DNA of 64,000 bases from positions 1-64,000 of the forward strand of contig PUQB01000168.1 in NCBI GenBank assembly GCA_003024785.1, written 5' to 3'. The translations under genes and the position numbers were made by a program. The notes under the pieces are model-generated. The model ran no database searches and was not told where the DNA came from. It worked only from the letters and a program-made list of their open reading frames with translations. Below, piece after piece: positions 11,620 to 24,177 of the stretch; position 1 is the stretch's first letter; each line of letters begins with the position of its first letter. The stretch comes from Selaginella tamariscina. Lineage: Eukaryota > Streptophyta > Lycopodiopsida > Selaginellales > Selaginellaceae.

Positions 11620-12910
11620 TTGCTGGTTGTGTTACTTTAATAACTTATGTAATGTCAAACACTTTTATTAATTTGCTAACGGACTTTAACCTTTTTGTTT
11701 CCTTGTTAGTGTTGATGTAGCTAGTGTTTTGCTAATTGTAATGTACTCCTAAAGTGTGTCCATCTCATCATTGTCACCCTGTACACTTTGATGAGGTCAT
11801 CAGAGTTTAAGAGTGACAATGATGAAATTATACTATGTGAACAATGATTTCGAATCATTATCAAATTAATATGTTTGACATTGCACAAGTTGCACACTAT
11901 GTTCTATCAGTAAAATTATTAACTTAATATATTGATATTAAAAATAATAATATCATAAGTGTTGTGATGAATTCTACTTATAAATCACCTAACATATTAA
12001 ACTACATAATATACAAGAATATTAATACATAAAAGTTTATTTTTAAACCTATCAAAACATTATGTTACATTCATGAGGTCAACTTAAGGACTTTATAGCT
12101 ACTAAATCGGGAACTGAGTTTAGGTTTAACAAATCCAATAGGTTTAAAAACCCTAGATCCTAGATCCTAAGAACAAGCTATTTATAATCAAATATATAAT
12201 AATTAATTTTAATTAATCAATTCTATTGGAAATGATTAGAAATGTTTAATATTAGAACTTTAGAATTATATAATTAATTCTAGCTATAATTAGGCCATCT
12301 TAATAATTTCGGATCCACGTGCATAGCATAATACATCCACAACATCATGTTTAACATAATACAATACACACACATATATATACAATACATTAATGTTGCA
12401 AATCACCAAAGGCGTATGTGCCAAGACATGTTCATCCTCTTGCCGTGGTAAATGCAAAACTTTCCACTTCTTCATTTTAGTGGCCAGGCCATGGCATAAA
12501 TTCTTAGTGACTTTTGCTTACTTATGTGGGTGAGCACTTGGAAGTTTTATTGAATGATTCACCATGTTATCGGATCCTATATAATGCAGACAATTGTTAA
12601 ACTCTGAGCAATTAAATGATAAATAAGAATTCATCACTATGGCTTTGGACAACTTAAGTTAAAAAAAACATAAGATATTTATAAATAATGAAGTATATAT
12701 TTAATTGAATAGTTTAGATTTGATTGGCAATATATGTATTTCATGAACAAATTTTCACTTTAACTTTTTAATATACATAATAATGAATAACTATGTGTAT
12801 AACTTCTAATTAAAAATTGATAGTAAATCATTTTAAATAGAAAATATGAAAATATGAACTTGAATTATTTATAAAGCCGTCGGAACCATTTTCCCACGCA
12901 TGCCTAGCTA
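11620..12910. repeat. left part of block beta copy 1 (X and Y repeats)
   Basis: Near-identical to 4200-5580 and 30540-31930 apart from small indels, including loss of the segment present at about 4490-4590. It has no coding content. It begins with the CATCTCATCATTGTCAC hairpin, then X (11930-12230) and Y (12240-12570), then leads into GATA copy 2. This copy has no DUF7869-type gene or palindrome array in front of it, unlike the other two. Confidence 0.75.
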
Positions 12911-12916
12911 TCTAAG

Positions 12917-12926
12917 TATATATAAG
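12917..12926 (+). promoter_or_regulatory. TATA box, GATA copy 2
   Basis: TATATATAAG about 95 bases upstream of the ATG at 13018, identical in spacing to copies 1 and 3. Confidence 0.6.
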
Positions 12927-13017
12927 AGATATTAGGGTTCATAAGACCATTACACCTCTTTTCCGCGCTTGCCTACATCGTATAATTCTTGTAGTAAAGA
13001 AAGAAGATACATATACA

Positions 13018-15342
13018 ATGGACATGTTGGGGGACTTTGCCTTTGATATGGAGGAGCTCATGTCAAGAAACGATTCAATCTTCTTAGAGGAAGAAGAGAC
13101 AATCTTCGCATTGGATATTGATAAGCTCTTGGTATGCTTTTAAATATATATACTTGGTACTAACTAAATCATTAAAATATTTGTCAATACAGTAGCTATT
13201 AATGTAAGTTTAGAGAATATGTTAGTGCATCTAGTATTGTTATGGAAAGGGAAATTCTCTTGTATTTATACAAGGTGAAAAAAGTTTCATGTATCATGAA
13301 ATGGAGGATTACATATATAGATTTCTATTTGGGATAGATATTTTCTAAATCCATTTACTACTTACATAGATGTGAATGTAGATATGAGAGGGAGAGCTCT
13401 TCGTAATACTTGTATCTAGGGAAATTGAACTTTTTTTCTTAATTTCAACTTTTATGGACAGGATCCCCAAGAAATAACTCCAACAGAGGTGGCTTCACAA
13501 ATGAATCCTGAAGGCACATATGCAAGTGATCCATCCACTACTGAGGTTGGAACATATCCATTTAAAGTATAAATTATATACCTTTCATTTAATATATAGC
13601 TGAGGTATAAGAATCAGTTCAGAATAATACAGCATCTCTTATAAAAATAATTTATTAAACAGGGACAAAAATCTGTACAAAAAGCATTGAATGAGCACAC
13701 AATGCAGGCGTCCACTTCAAAGGTAGAAAAACATTAATGTATATAATGTCAAAGCTTTAGTTTGAATTTATATTTTTGTTCTTTAAATTTAAAAAGTCTT
13801 ATAAATAATGTTTATTCATTTAGCAGGGACAAGGAGGTTCTCAACTGCCATTGAGGAGAATGCATCCGTTTACAAGGTAGAAAATATTAACGAGGATATA
13901 AGAATATTATTAGTAGCAATGCACAATTAAATTTATGTATGAATACTTAAATCATTTATCTCTTAAATTTATCGAGTGGCTGAATATATTAACTCACCAA
14001 AGAAAAATATAGCTTCCCATAATCACTAAGTTAAAAGCTTTGATAAGCTGTATAAATAATAAATTAATCTATCAGCAATAATTAAAGAAAATTCATAATT
14101 TTTCTGTAGGACAAGGAAAATAGTTAAGCATGACAACAATGTCTTTATGGTGTTTAGCATGGTTAGCTAAAGAAATCCTATATAAATTTGCATTTAATAA
14201 TCGTACTTCAGCATTACCCATGATATATAATTTTACCTCACTATATGATATAGAGAACATATTTGCATGTGTTGCTGCACATTCAAGAGTAATGCTTAAT
14301 AGACAATTGCATATTTCTATCCTTAGGCAAAAGAAGTTCCAACACATCATATCGAGCAACCATCTCCTCAAATGGCCAATACCATGCAATTGTCCACTGC
14401 TAAGGTAAAAATTATAACATATTTAGTATTAAGAAAAAGATTTATATCATATAACACCGTTAATTTTTAATTTTTATGAAATTAATATACATTACTATTA
14501 TACAACATTAAATGGTTGTATTAACATTAACTATTATAAAAATCAAAGTATGTAATAATAGTTGCATATAAATAACTATCTTCTATGGACTCACATGCAT
14601 TGCCCTTAAATCATGCAGTTAGTGATAATTCTTTGAATTCTAAAATTATTAGATCTACATGTTAATTATGCTTTTTGTCTTAAAGAATTATATGTACAGT
14701 TTTGATATGTAAGGAAGGGTGCCCTTAACTTTCTAATAGAAATAAATATTAATAATTTAATTATAATATATCATATATTAAGTAGTTAAATTATAACTAA
14801 ATAATATAAAATAATTGTGTTAAAAGTTTCTAATAGTTAGATTTATGATATAATTAATTATTTTTACTGATAATCATTTTGCATGATATTTTAGATTGGA
14901 GAGGGTCGGAGATCTAGGGAAGAATACTTGAGGAGGTACCGGGCAAAACGTGCAACAAGGATATATGGAAAACGAGTCATATGTGCACACCGGAGAGACA
15001 TTACAAATAGGTAAAATTCAGCTTTAGTCTTACTTTATTTATATTAAGACATTCTTGACTTCTTTGTTATTTTATTAGAATGAAGCGAAACGAGCATGGA
15101 CAATTTGTTAAAACCTATGAGGATCCTGAGCATCCACCACCACCACCACAGTACATTTTCCAAATTAATTATTGCTTACTTTTAAATAATAATTATATTG
15201 ATTATATTATTGGCTTGATTATATAATTGTTGTTTTGATGCAGATGTGCTTGTGGAGCTATTACTCACCAAAATGGAGAAGCGGTCCAGATGGACCTAAA
15301 ACAATCTGCAATAAATGTTATCTAATGCAGAAGCGAAGGTAA
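13018..15342 (+). pseudogene. CCT + GATA-type zinc-finger regulator, copy 2
   Basis: Exons by comparison: 13018-13131, 13462-13545 (or 13566), 13663-13722, 13827-13876, 14327-14404, 14895-15010, 15079-15150, 15244-15342. This is the only copy whose CCT exon is intact (116 nt), reading REEYLRRYRAKRATRIYGKR: a basic CCT stretch followed by RVICAHRRD. Exon 4 is 50 nt and breaks the frame. The last exon lacks one T within the finger (ATTACTCACC against ATTACTTCACC in the other copies), so the second Cys pair is lost from the frame. Exons 1-5 are phase 0, so skipping exon 4 would repair the first break but not the finger. It could at best make a CCT-only protein. Nuclear location would be expected from the family. 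Confidence 0.8.
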
Positions 15343-18125
15343 TTATTATATTGTTTCTAAAAATACATGTCTTACACACATACTATACGAGTTTACAGAG
15401 GGAACACAAGCTGCAGTGAAATGGAACACATTGGCATCTGACATATTTTCGCAAGTTATTATAGTTGTGGCTTTCCTTTTCTATAATTTTATTCTATCAT
15501 AATATGCATGGCTATGTTCTTTGGTGTTTTTTTTGTTGGGAATCCAGTACATATTTAGGAATTTAAGTTTGTTGCCAAATGGCCTTGCTAAGCTTAGGTT
15601 GGCATGCTAGAATTACTAACTCATCACTAAAGCATATTATTATGGGTCAATGAGCCTTGTGAATGATTCAAATTTGCCACAAGTAAAGAAAAATACTAAT
15701 ATATATTAATCTTTTGGCTATTATTACATATGCAATTTCAAATTTAAGAAAAAGAGTGTATTTCTCTATTTTCAAGTTATATGTTACATGACTTAAGTTA
15801 AAATATTATATTTTAATTTAGTCACATTTAGTTCTTAAATTAAATTTATAAATTATAAATTTAAATATTCTAATTCTAATTTTAAAATTAACAGTGAGAT
15901 TTTTCATGTTTAAAATTAAAATTTATAAACTTACATTAACATGCTGTCATGAATCCTGTGTTGATGTATTATAATAAACCGTGTGGATGTCGCTGTGGTA
16001 TTATTGTTAACGTCACTGTTATGCACGCTTTTAACTTAATTTAATTTTCCCTAATAAATTATGGTATCTTATAAACATAAAAACATATTTAACCTACAGA
16101 ATATAAAGATTAATGGGAGGCCACATGCCTTTATATGAACACGGAAGGACAATCCGGGAAGGGTATATATCCATAGGACAAACATGTGGATCTGTACAAT
16201 CTTATATAGCGATCTACACACGCAGATTCTACGTCACGTCGTACGCAGGGTTATAAATCATTTCCAATAGAGATTAATTAAAATTAATTATTTCATATTT
16301 GATTATGTTCCTTAGGTTTTAGTCTAGGATTTGGGTTTTTTTAAATATATTGGATTTGTTAAGCCTAAATTCATTTTCCGATTTGGTACCTAGAAAGTCT
16401 AGTGAATTTAACATAATGTTTTCATAGGTTTAAAAATAAACATTTATGTATTAATATTCTTGAAAATATCTTTATATTATGTAGTACCATGTTTATATAA
16501 AGAAATTAAGAAAAATCAATACACTGCTGAATTAATCATGACATTGCAACATAGTGAATTTGTTATAACATTTACGATATTATTTATTTTAATATGAAAT
16601 ATATTAAGTTAAGAAATTTTAATATATTTTTACTTATGTGACATATTGGAATGGTTCAGAGGGTTCATAAATACGTAATAGACCCAATTTATATGTGCAT
16701 TTGTGATGTATATCGTGTATATGCTGAACTAATGTAATTAATTTGGGCTGTTATGTAATTAGCTTTTTATATATATATTTATTTCCCTTCCTATTGAATT
16801 GAGTACCATACAATATTAATGTCAGTAATGAAGTATATTAGTATATCATAATTTAGTATACACCCTAAGAATGAGGATGGAAACTAAAATAAAAGACTGT
16901 TTGAGTATAAAGAAAGTGAAACTAACATTTAGTTTCAATATTCTTAATAGTATATAGATTTTTATTTCATGTTTACACATGAAGGTGTTCATTAGGGATC
17001 TTAGTGGATAATATTCCATAAGATGCACAAGTACACATACTGGCATAAGTACGTCGTACTAGTACTTACATATTTGTATTGTGAGTTGTATTGTACACAA
17101 CTAGAAAAACCCTAATGTATACATAGGTTGCCTCTAAGCTAAGTTTTAAGTTGCTTTTGTCAAATATAAGATAAAATAAATATTTATATATTCTTGAAGA
17201 ATCTTTATATTTTGTATCTTAAATGTGTTTGTGGTTTATATATTTAATAAGATACCATAATAAACTGAGTATCGAGGAAAAATCGAATTAGGTTAAAGGC
17301 ATGCTTAACAGTGATGGCAACATTAATAACATAACGACGTACACATGGTTCATTATAATACATCAACACAGGATTCATGGCAGCATTTTAAATATAAATT
17401 TACAAATTTTAATTTTAAACATGAAAATCTCATTGTTAATTTTAAAATTAAAATTAGAATTTAAATTTATAATTTAGAAATTTAACTTAAAAATTAATAA
17501 TGTAATTGAATTTGAAATATAATATTTTAACTTAATCCATGTAACATATAGTTTGAAAATAGAGAGATACACTCTTTTTCTTAAGTTTAAAATTACATAT
17601 GTAATAATAGCTATAGGATTAGTATATATTAGCATTTTTGGTTACTTATGGCAAATATAACTCATTAACCCATAATTCATAAGCCTGTAACAAAAGAACA
17701 TAACCATGCATATTGTGATACGGTACAAATATAGAAAAGAAAAGCCACAACTATAATTAAATTATAAAAAATGAAATGTTTAATATTAGAACTTTAAAAT
17801 TATATAATTAATTTTAGCTATAATTAGGTCATCTTAATAATTAAGGTCCTATTAACATCATAAGTGGCACAAACATCTAATCCTCACGCGCACAGCATAA
17901 TGCATCCACAACATCATGTTCAACGTAATACAATCCACACACAATGCATATAATATATATACAACAAATTAATGTTGCAAATCACGAAGGGTGTATGTGC
18001 CAGGTTCAGCCTCTTGCCCACACGAAGAACGGCCAGGCCATGACATAAATTCATAGTGACTTTTGCTTATTTATGTGGGTGACCACTTGGAAGTTTTATT
18101 GAATGATTCACCATGTATAGAGCCA
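15343..18125. repeat. inverted repeat complex downstream of GATA copy 2
   Basis: No gene. Segment Z (about 15440-16110) and segment Z' (about 17140-17760) are reverse complements of each other. Between them lies X' (about 16250-16640), an inverted copy of X, which otherwise lies upstream of the GATA gene (11930-12230). Y2 (17770-18120) is a diverged direct copy of Y. The order is X Y GATA Z X' W Z' Y2, so the GATA gene is bracketed by inverted X copies about 4.3 kb apart. The whole set recurs at 34352-37460. Confidence 0.75.
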
Positions 18126-18596
18126 TACAAGAGATATTAGAGCAACTCACTTTGTGTCTTATATTTCTTCCTTTACAATCATTTAACACAAGATTGGCTC
18201 GATGTACTGAATAAAATTGAAGTTAATAAACATGAACTTCGATATTTATATATTAACATAAAAGTATATTATTTCCTCTAAGATTAATCGTTCATTTCCA
18301 CATGTAATTTCATATTCATCTCAAATATCTATCTAATTGATTTTTGGTTGACAGATTTGGCTTTTCTTAAAATTGCTTGTTGAGACATAACCCTCCATAT
18401 AGAGGTTTACCATTCACAAGTTCGCTATAGAGATTTACCATCCACAAAATGGTTCATTATCACTACGTGAATATGCAAGCTCTATTTAAAATTAAAAATA
18501 TAGGATCTTTCCTCCCTCGAGCACATCTCATCACCTATCTATCTATAAATATAATAAAGGTAAAATAAAGGTTTACCTGGGCAACCTATTATTGAA

Positions 18597-18638
<42 letters not shown>

Positions 18639-19139
18639 AATAAGATATATTCTGTATGATGTTATAATGCTTCTTATCACTTTATAATTAACTCAGGCCC
18701 ATATATTATAAACATGTATGTATGAATTGCTGATTTGACCAAGTTTAACATGAACAATTGACAATTGCTATGTTGAAAGGTCTGTACGGTTGTATAAAGA
18801 GAGAGACAGAGAATGTGTGTGTGTGTGTTTTAAATATTGCATATAAGAAGTGCATTCTCTTAGCCACACGTATATGTTTAAAGTTATAAGCTCTCCTCAG
18901 GCAAATTTTTATTATTTAAATTAGCTTCGAAGTGACGCGGCAATATGAAATACGTATCCTATACAACATATCTTATACGATACCAGCTTATATATTATAT
19001 GAAATCCATTAAAAATATATCCGTAGCATATACTCAACTCTCTGTCACACACACAACATGAGTTATTAACATCTTTACCCTTGGATGAGAAGAAACGCAC
19101 TTCTCTGAGTGGGAGCAGCATGCAAATTATAAAAGCGAG

Positions 19140-19196
<57 letters not shown>

Positions 19197-19283
19197 CGTG
19201 TGTGTGTGTACACTTGTATACTTGTATATTTTGAGAAACCCTAACAGAAAACTTATTTATTACATGATAAACAGTTAATTTCC
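18126..19283. other. AT-rich spacer with microsatellites, 3' of LURP-one copy A
   Basis: No coding signal. It holds (TA)n at about 18601-18633 and a compound (TA)n(TG)n tract at 19140-19210. The stretch at about 18780-19130, with AGTGCATTCTCTTA, TATATGTTTAA and GATGAGAAGAAA, recurs 3' of the other LURP-one copies (21160-21440, 38180-38390, 63010-63310), so it is part of the amplified LURP-one locus. The region at 18220-18310 is inverted at about 62090-62200. Confidence 0.65.
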
Positions 19284-20068
19284 TTAGTTACTTGCTGCAG
19301 CAGTTTGTTGAGCCTGCCTATCACACTCGTGAACGATCAAAAACAAGGCTGACATGAAGGCATAGTCTACACCGGGAGAGACCGTTATATGATAACCTGA
19401 ACTGCATGAGCAGCACGCTGCATTTGGCTTCATCTAGTGCAATTAAATATGGATTATATAAATATATTTTACTAAAGATTTCTCGTGTGTATATTACCTG
19501 GGCAACCATGGTTTCACCATGGTAAATTTTGATACTTCTATGGAAGCTCTTCCTTTTAACTTTATAATGAGGCATGTCTTCATTATCTGGATTATCACCC
19601 AAGAAAACGTGTAGCGACATGGCTATTTGGAACACCTTAGACTTCTTCACAGTGAATAAAGCCTTAGAATGTCCAATTTCTTTCCTACATAACCATGCCA
19701 TATGTTACGAAATGAGAAAGCCTGAGAAAGCCATAATCAGAGTAGATTTATTATATATATACAAGCCATAATCAGAGTAGATTTATTATATATATACAAG
19801 CCATAATCAGAGTAGATTATATATAATACACGCACAGATATTGCAGAACTGTGTATATATAATACAACTACATATATGATGCAGACTCATAACTGGTATA
19901 TTGTCATCGTTTGTAATAAGAACATCAATGGAACTAAACATGGGCCTTAACCTTGAAAATGACACTGCCATTGATATCCTTGATCTTGTCACTGCTCCAA
20001 CACATCTCTTTGTAGAAGAGATGCACTTCTTCATTGGGATTGCAATATGCACCATTCACTATTGCCAT
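19284..20068 (-). pseudogene. LURP-one-related (LOR) gene, copy A
   Basis: Reverse-strand gene of three exons. Exon 1 (from ATG 20068) gives DKIKDINGSVIFKVKA, then LITNDDNIPVMSL. Exon 2 (19498-19721) gives NIWHGYVGKK, SKALFTVKKSKVFQ, LHVFLGDNPDNED and SFHRSIKIYHGETMVAQ. Exon 3 (to TAA 19284-19286) ends SPGVDYAFMSALFLIVHECD, then Gln/Ala-rich. This matches the LOR/tubby-like beta-barrel family: the FxVKKS strand, the YxGE strand and the PGVDYAF C-terminus. Breaks: a frameshift in exon 1 near FKVKA, a missing base at GGACATTCT in exon 2, an extra base before SPGVDY, and loss of the exon 1 donor. Plant LURP-one proteins are linked to pathogen response, but function here is only inferred. Intron 1 carries a roughly 36-bp triplication. 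Confidence 0.75.
19725..19830. repeat. about 36-bp tandem triplication in LURP-one intron
   Basis: AGCCATAATCAGAGTAGATT followed by a TTATATATATACA tail occurs three times head to tail (19728, 19764 and 19800 regions). Copy B at 38990-39020 has a single unit, so the expansion is specific to this copy. Confidence 0.85.
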
Positions 20069-21436
20069 GTGCTGACAGATTTTGTCGATAAAGGCAATTT
20101 AAATATTATAAATTATGTAAGCGCGGTAGTCAAACACCTTAACGTACTGTGCATAAGAAACTTGTATCTAAAGATATGTAGAATTGGTCAGCTTAGCAAC
20201 TAAGAGACGTAATATCAAATTTAAAAGAAGCCTGACGCTACTAAAACGTATTAATATATATAGTATATGTACCGTATTGAAGGAATGCGTAGAGTCAAAT
20301 CCTAGCCATTAGATCAATAATTTGGCGGATCGACGGTAAATATACGATGAATCGATGGTGAATTTAAATTTAAAAATGAAAAATTGAAGTAAAAACTTAT
20401 CAATTAAAAATTCAATCGATAAAAAGAAATCTGATATAAAATATATAAATGTATATTAAATATAATTAAACTGCTAACGGCCGTTCGAAGTTTGGTGAAA
20501 AGAAATTCTAATTTTGAATGCCTTACTATAATAAGTTTTATAAGTACGTAGGTATATAAAACAATAAAATAAAAATTTCACCAAATTACGAGCAGACCGT
20601 TTGCAATTTACTTATATTTAATTTATATATTTATAAAGTTACATATTAGTATAATTTATATATTTGTATATATAATTATAAAGGTATATATTTTATATTT
20701 TATATGTTTACTATAATATAATTATCGGTATATAGGTGTATCAAAAAGTAAATTTTCTTTCACCAAACTGCGGGCGGCCCACTCACACTTAGTTTAATTA
20801 TATTTAATTTATATTTATATTTATATAATTAATTTATTTATAATGAATTATATAGTATATAAGTATAATTTTAGGTACGAATTATAGGTATGAATTATAT
20901 AGTATATAGGTAATAATTTTATGTAAAATTTCAGATTGTGAACATGCAGCTTGCCTTTTAGTTATATTTTAATTACATATTTATATAGGTATATATTTAT
21001 AGAATTTATATATTTATAATGATATATATTATTGTATAAGTTTATATTTATATAATTATAAATATATATTGTAGAACCGGAGCATTCACACCCATGGATT
21101 GTATACCTCTTGATGAGCAAGAGGAGATGGCCGAGTTGAAGATATGAGCAATCCCATATAAGAAGTGTATTCTCTATATATGTTTAATGTAACTCAGATC
21201 TACTCTTCAATAACATATAATTGTATAATTGTTACTTTAATGCTTACGTGGAAGCTTTCCTCAGGCAAATTTCTATTATTTGAAGCTCTGAAGTAACTTG
21301 TAATTTGAATATAACATGTCTCATTTGCGTATTATGATATCGTATCATATATTATCTGAAATCCATTTAATTATATTAGTAGCATATACTCAACTCTCTC
21401 TCACACACACAACATGATTTATAAACATCTGTAGCC

Positions 21437-21474
<38 letters not shown>

Positions 21475-21490
21475 CACTTGTATACTTGTA
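20069..21490. other. AT-rich region upstream of LURP-one copy A
   Basis: No coding signal. A short inverted motif recurs: TTTCACCAAACT at about 20760 and its partner AGTTTGGTGAAA at about 20490, each next to ATTTAATTATATTT-like runs. Around 20460-20500 the strand polarity is reversed relative to 39580-39640, where the same GAACGGCCGTTAGCAG text appears in the other orientation, implying a small local inversion between the two beta copies. A (TA)n tract lies at about 21437-21465. Confidence 0.5.
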
Positions 21491-21494
21491 TAAT

Positions 21495-21555
21495 AGAAAA
21501 TTTATTACTGCCTATCACACTCGTAAACAAATGCATAGTCTACACCATGAGTGTT
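21495..21555 (-). pseudogene. LURP-one-related exon 3 fragment (3' part of interrupted gene)
   Basis: CTGCCTATCACACTCGTAAA, then GCATAGTCTACACC, equals the last exon of the LURP-one copies up to the PGVDY codons, where a gypsy LTR begins. In the other beta copy the same fragment is at 40595-40650, and the missing 5' portion of that gene resumes after the 3' LTR at 52756. This is therefore the 3' end of a LURP-one gene split by a retrotransposon. Confidence 0.75.
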
Positions 21556-21560
21556 ACAAG

Positions 21561-21793
21561 TGTTATAACTGGACGTTGGGTTATGGTCTTGGTCAAAGGT
21601 TGATCATGAATGATCTCATGATTAAGCTAATCATGTTTTAGAGAGGCCTTAATTAGGAAGACCTTAATTTTGAGAGCAACAGTAGCATTTGGGAGTGGAG
21701 TTTAACTTGTTGTAGTTCGAGGGTAAACTAGTGTGTTCTAGGTTGGGTGGTGAGTTAGACAGCATTTAGGTACAATGTCTTAGAAGTGTAATA
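21561..21793 (+). repeat. 5' LTR of gypsy element G1 (block beta copy 1)
   Basis: Starts TGTTATAACTGGACGTTGGG and ends near TAGAAGTGTAATA. It matches the 3' LTR at 52573-52755 (TGTTGCAACCAGACGTTGG..GTGTAACA) and the other 5' LTR at 40657-40887. The position just before a tRNA primer site confirms the boundary. Confidence 0.75.
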
Positions 21794-21796
21794 GTT

Positions 21797-21809
21797 TGGT
21801 ATCATAGCC
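21797..21809 (+). promoter_or_regulatory. primer-binding site, initiator Met tRNA type
   Basis: TGGTATCATAGCC, one base from the common plant TGGTATCAGAGC primer site complementary to the 3' end of initiator Met tRNA. It lies a few bases after the 5' LTR. The second copy (TAGTATCATAGCC at 40891) is mutated at one more base. Confidence 0.75.
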
Positions 21810-21829
21810 AAGGTTTTAGATAACCTTGC

Positions 21830-24177
21830 TTTAATGTGTTGAGTAAATATCATGTTGGATTATGTACATAATTCAAAACATTGGTGGGAGATTTGTGGAG
21901 CTAATGAGAATGCACTTGTGGGATCAAGTAGCTCTCACAAAGGAATTACAAACCCTCTTCCGTAGGTAAGTGGATTACGATACTAAGTACCAAGAGAAGT
22001 TTGGGAGGATTAGAGACAAGTAGTTCTCACAAAGGAATTACCGTAGGCAAGTGGATTACGATACTGAGTACCAAGAGAAGTTCGAGAGGATTGGAGACAG
22101 TCTCTATACTTTAAGATGAGCTAGGAGAGATTAAAGAGCTCCTCAAGCGTGGGAGGAGTTTGGAGCGAAATCCAGATGGAACACAACTCTCCAGGAGCAG
22201 TAATTATTATCATATGAGTAGAGCCGAGCGATAGTTCTTTGAGAAGAAGCCTCTTTTTGAGTTTGATGGCTATGACACAACAGATTAACACATCTTATGG
22301 TTGAGCAAAATGGACAAACTGCTAAGGATTACTCATCAGAATAATGAGAGCAAGCTCTTAGCTACATCCTTGGCATTAAAAGGAGAGGTAGACTCATGGT
22401 GAATCATGTGAAGAAGTCTTTGATTACCTAGATTCACTTCATGGATGCTTTCAAGGAATATGCGCCTACATACAACGTACATGATGCTTGTCTCAAGCTT
22501 AGAGATGTTAAGTAAGGGAATCTTTCACTTGGAAACTATATTAATAAGATAAGAGTATTGATCGCTTGCGACTCTGAGATGTCATTCACTTTCCAATGTG
22601 ACTACTTCATTAACGGACTCAAGAGTGCCCAATTGGTGAATGCATTGGAGAGTCGAAAGATGAAGTAGTGAAGGAGGCGCATGTGGCTGCTACGCAACTG
22701 GAAAGGAGTGCATTGGTAGCTGAAAAGTGAAAGGACACAAGTGTGTGCCATAGGTGGACATGAGTGTTTTGCTAAGTAAACTCCCTAAGATTAGGTTTGG
22801 ACAACTCATATCAAACATTTCCTGACGCTTTTCTTTCTCGTGATTTTGAATTTTATAAAATGAAGAAAAGTAATCGGGCTCAAGAAGTTCTGGGATCAAT
22901 GGCAATGAGTACCGATTCCGAATGGTGACTTAATTCAAACCCCTATTGTACGACATACATATGTGTGTTGTATATACATGTAGTGCATGTGTTTTATAAT
23001 ATTAATAAACATATTTAATAAAGAGGTTGTTCTCTGGATGAGGGTGATTCCTCAAGGGGTAAGTGACGTGCCTTAACTTTGTCATGGGGACATTCCAAAG
23101 CTGGCCCGGAAGGAGAGCGCGGGGGGGGGGGGCTAGGGCGCACAAGCAATTACAACTAAGGGAGACCTCTAAGAGTGAGGAGTCTTAAACCAAATTCCAG
23201 AAGAGGTATGACAATGATGTTAAGAGTTCCAAGCATCATGGAGGTAGTAAGAAGTACCAGAAGGACAAAGACCGCAAGGGAGCTGGTCAAAGTCTTAGCA
23301 ATCATGGATGCTTTAAGTGTAATGAACTAAATCATTACATCAAAGATTGTCATATCTTCAAAGCTAGGAATGCCATGAATGAGAAGCATGTGAAGGAGAT
23401 TGGACGAGAGGAAGCGACTTCAAAGGATCATAAAACTCCAAGCTCCAAGGTGTTGTCTATGGTAGTTAGAGAGCTAAGTTGTGTGCTTGGGAACATTACT
23501 GCAATTGTCTCTTAGGCTAATCTTGACAATCTGATTTGTTTTGAAGGAACGGTCAACAAAGTTCCGGTGTTAGTTTTGTTTGATCCTGGTAGTAGTGATG
23601 AGTTCATCTCTTCGGCACTAATGGAGAGATTGAACTTGCCAACTAAGAGGACTGATCCATACACGATAGAAGGAGCTGCTACCTCATCACAAGAGCAAAG
23701 TACTTGTGTAGAGCTTAAATTAAAAGTTAGAGATGTGTCCTTCAAGGAGCAATGGAGTTAAGGCATTATGATATCATCCTTGGGATGACTTGGATGGAGA
23801 AATATAACTCATGGCCTAATCAAACTAAAAAGAAAGTAGAGGTGACTCTGAGTGGAAAGAGCCATGTCCTCAAAAGAATTGGTTATGTGACTACTTCTAA
23901 GCTTATATTGGCTACTGCTTTAAGGAATTCAATGTGTGTTTCAAGGTCATCGGGTGATGAATTTTATTATGTCCACTTCAAGGAAGTTAATGCTACCAAT
24001 GTGAAGGACATGTTGACCACTGGGTCATTGTTCACTGGTCAACGGTCAACGGTCAACGGTTTGACCAAGGGAAAAATATATCCTTGAACTCCCCCAACAC
24101 CTCTTGAACAAGAGTTCCAGAGGTGTTGGGGGAGTTCAAGGATATATTTCCCTCTCATCTGCCTGTAGGAGTGCCAC
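21830..24177 (+). pseudogene. Ty3/gypsy gag-protease-RT start, element G1 (interrupted at 24178)
   Basis: Degenerate gag is followed by a perfect CCHC knuckle at about 23308-23352 (CFKCNELNHYIKDC). An aspartic protease follows at about 23567-23640 (VLFDPGSSDEFIS, with Pro in place of the usual Ser/Thr context) and continues as HYDIILGMTWMEKYNS at 23760. The connector before RT (HFKEVNATNVKDML) contains a tandem GGTCAACGGTCAACGG run at 24040. Stop codons and frameshifts are frequent. The reading is cut at 24178, exactly where a foreign LTR begins; the uninterrupted version is at 40900-45460. A roughly 105-bp tandem duplication at about 21925-22100 is absent from the other copy. A 14-G tract lies at about 23121. 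Confidence 0.75.

Noticed and set aside
14093..14408. ORFs of 92 and 98 codons on opposite strands inside the GATA gene
   Set aside because: They span an intron and an out-of-frame exon 5, and are shorter or broken in the other two copies.
19081..19278. 65-codon ORF with a long Tyr-Ile repeat
   Set aside because: It is a translation of the (TA)n(TG)n microsatellite.
21797..21809. possible tRNA gene
   Set aside because: Only the primer-site complement of initiator Met tRNA is present; there is no cloverleaf.
23121..23134. G-quadruplex regulatory element at the 14-G run
   Set aside because: It is a single G run in dead gag sequence, interrupted in the sister copy at 42206. One homopolymer run does not make a regulatory case.
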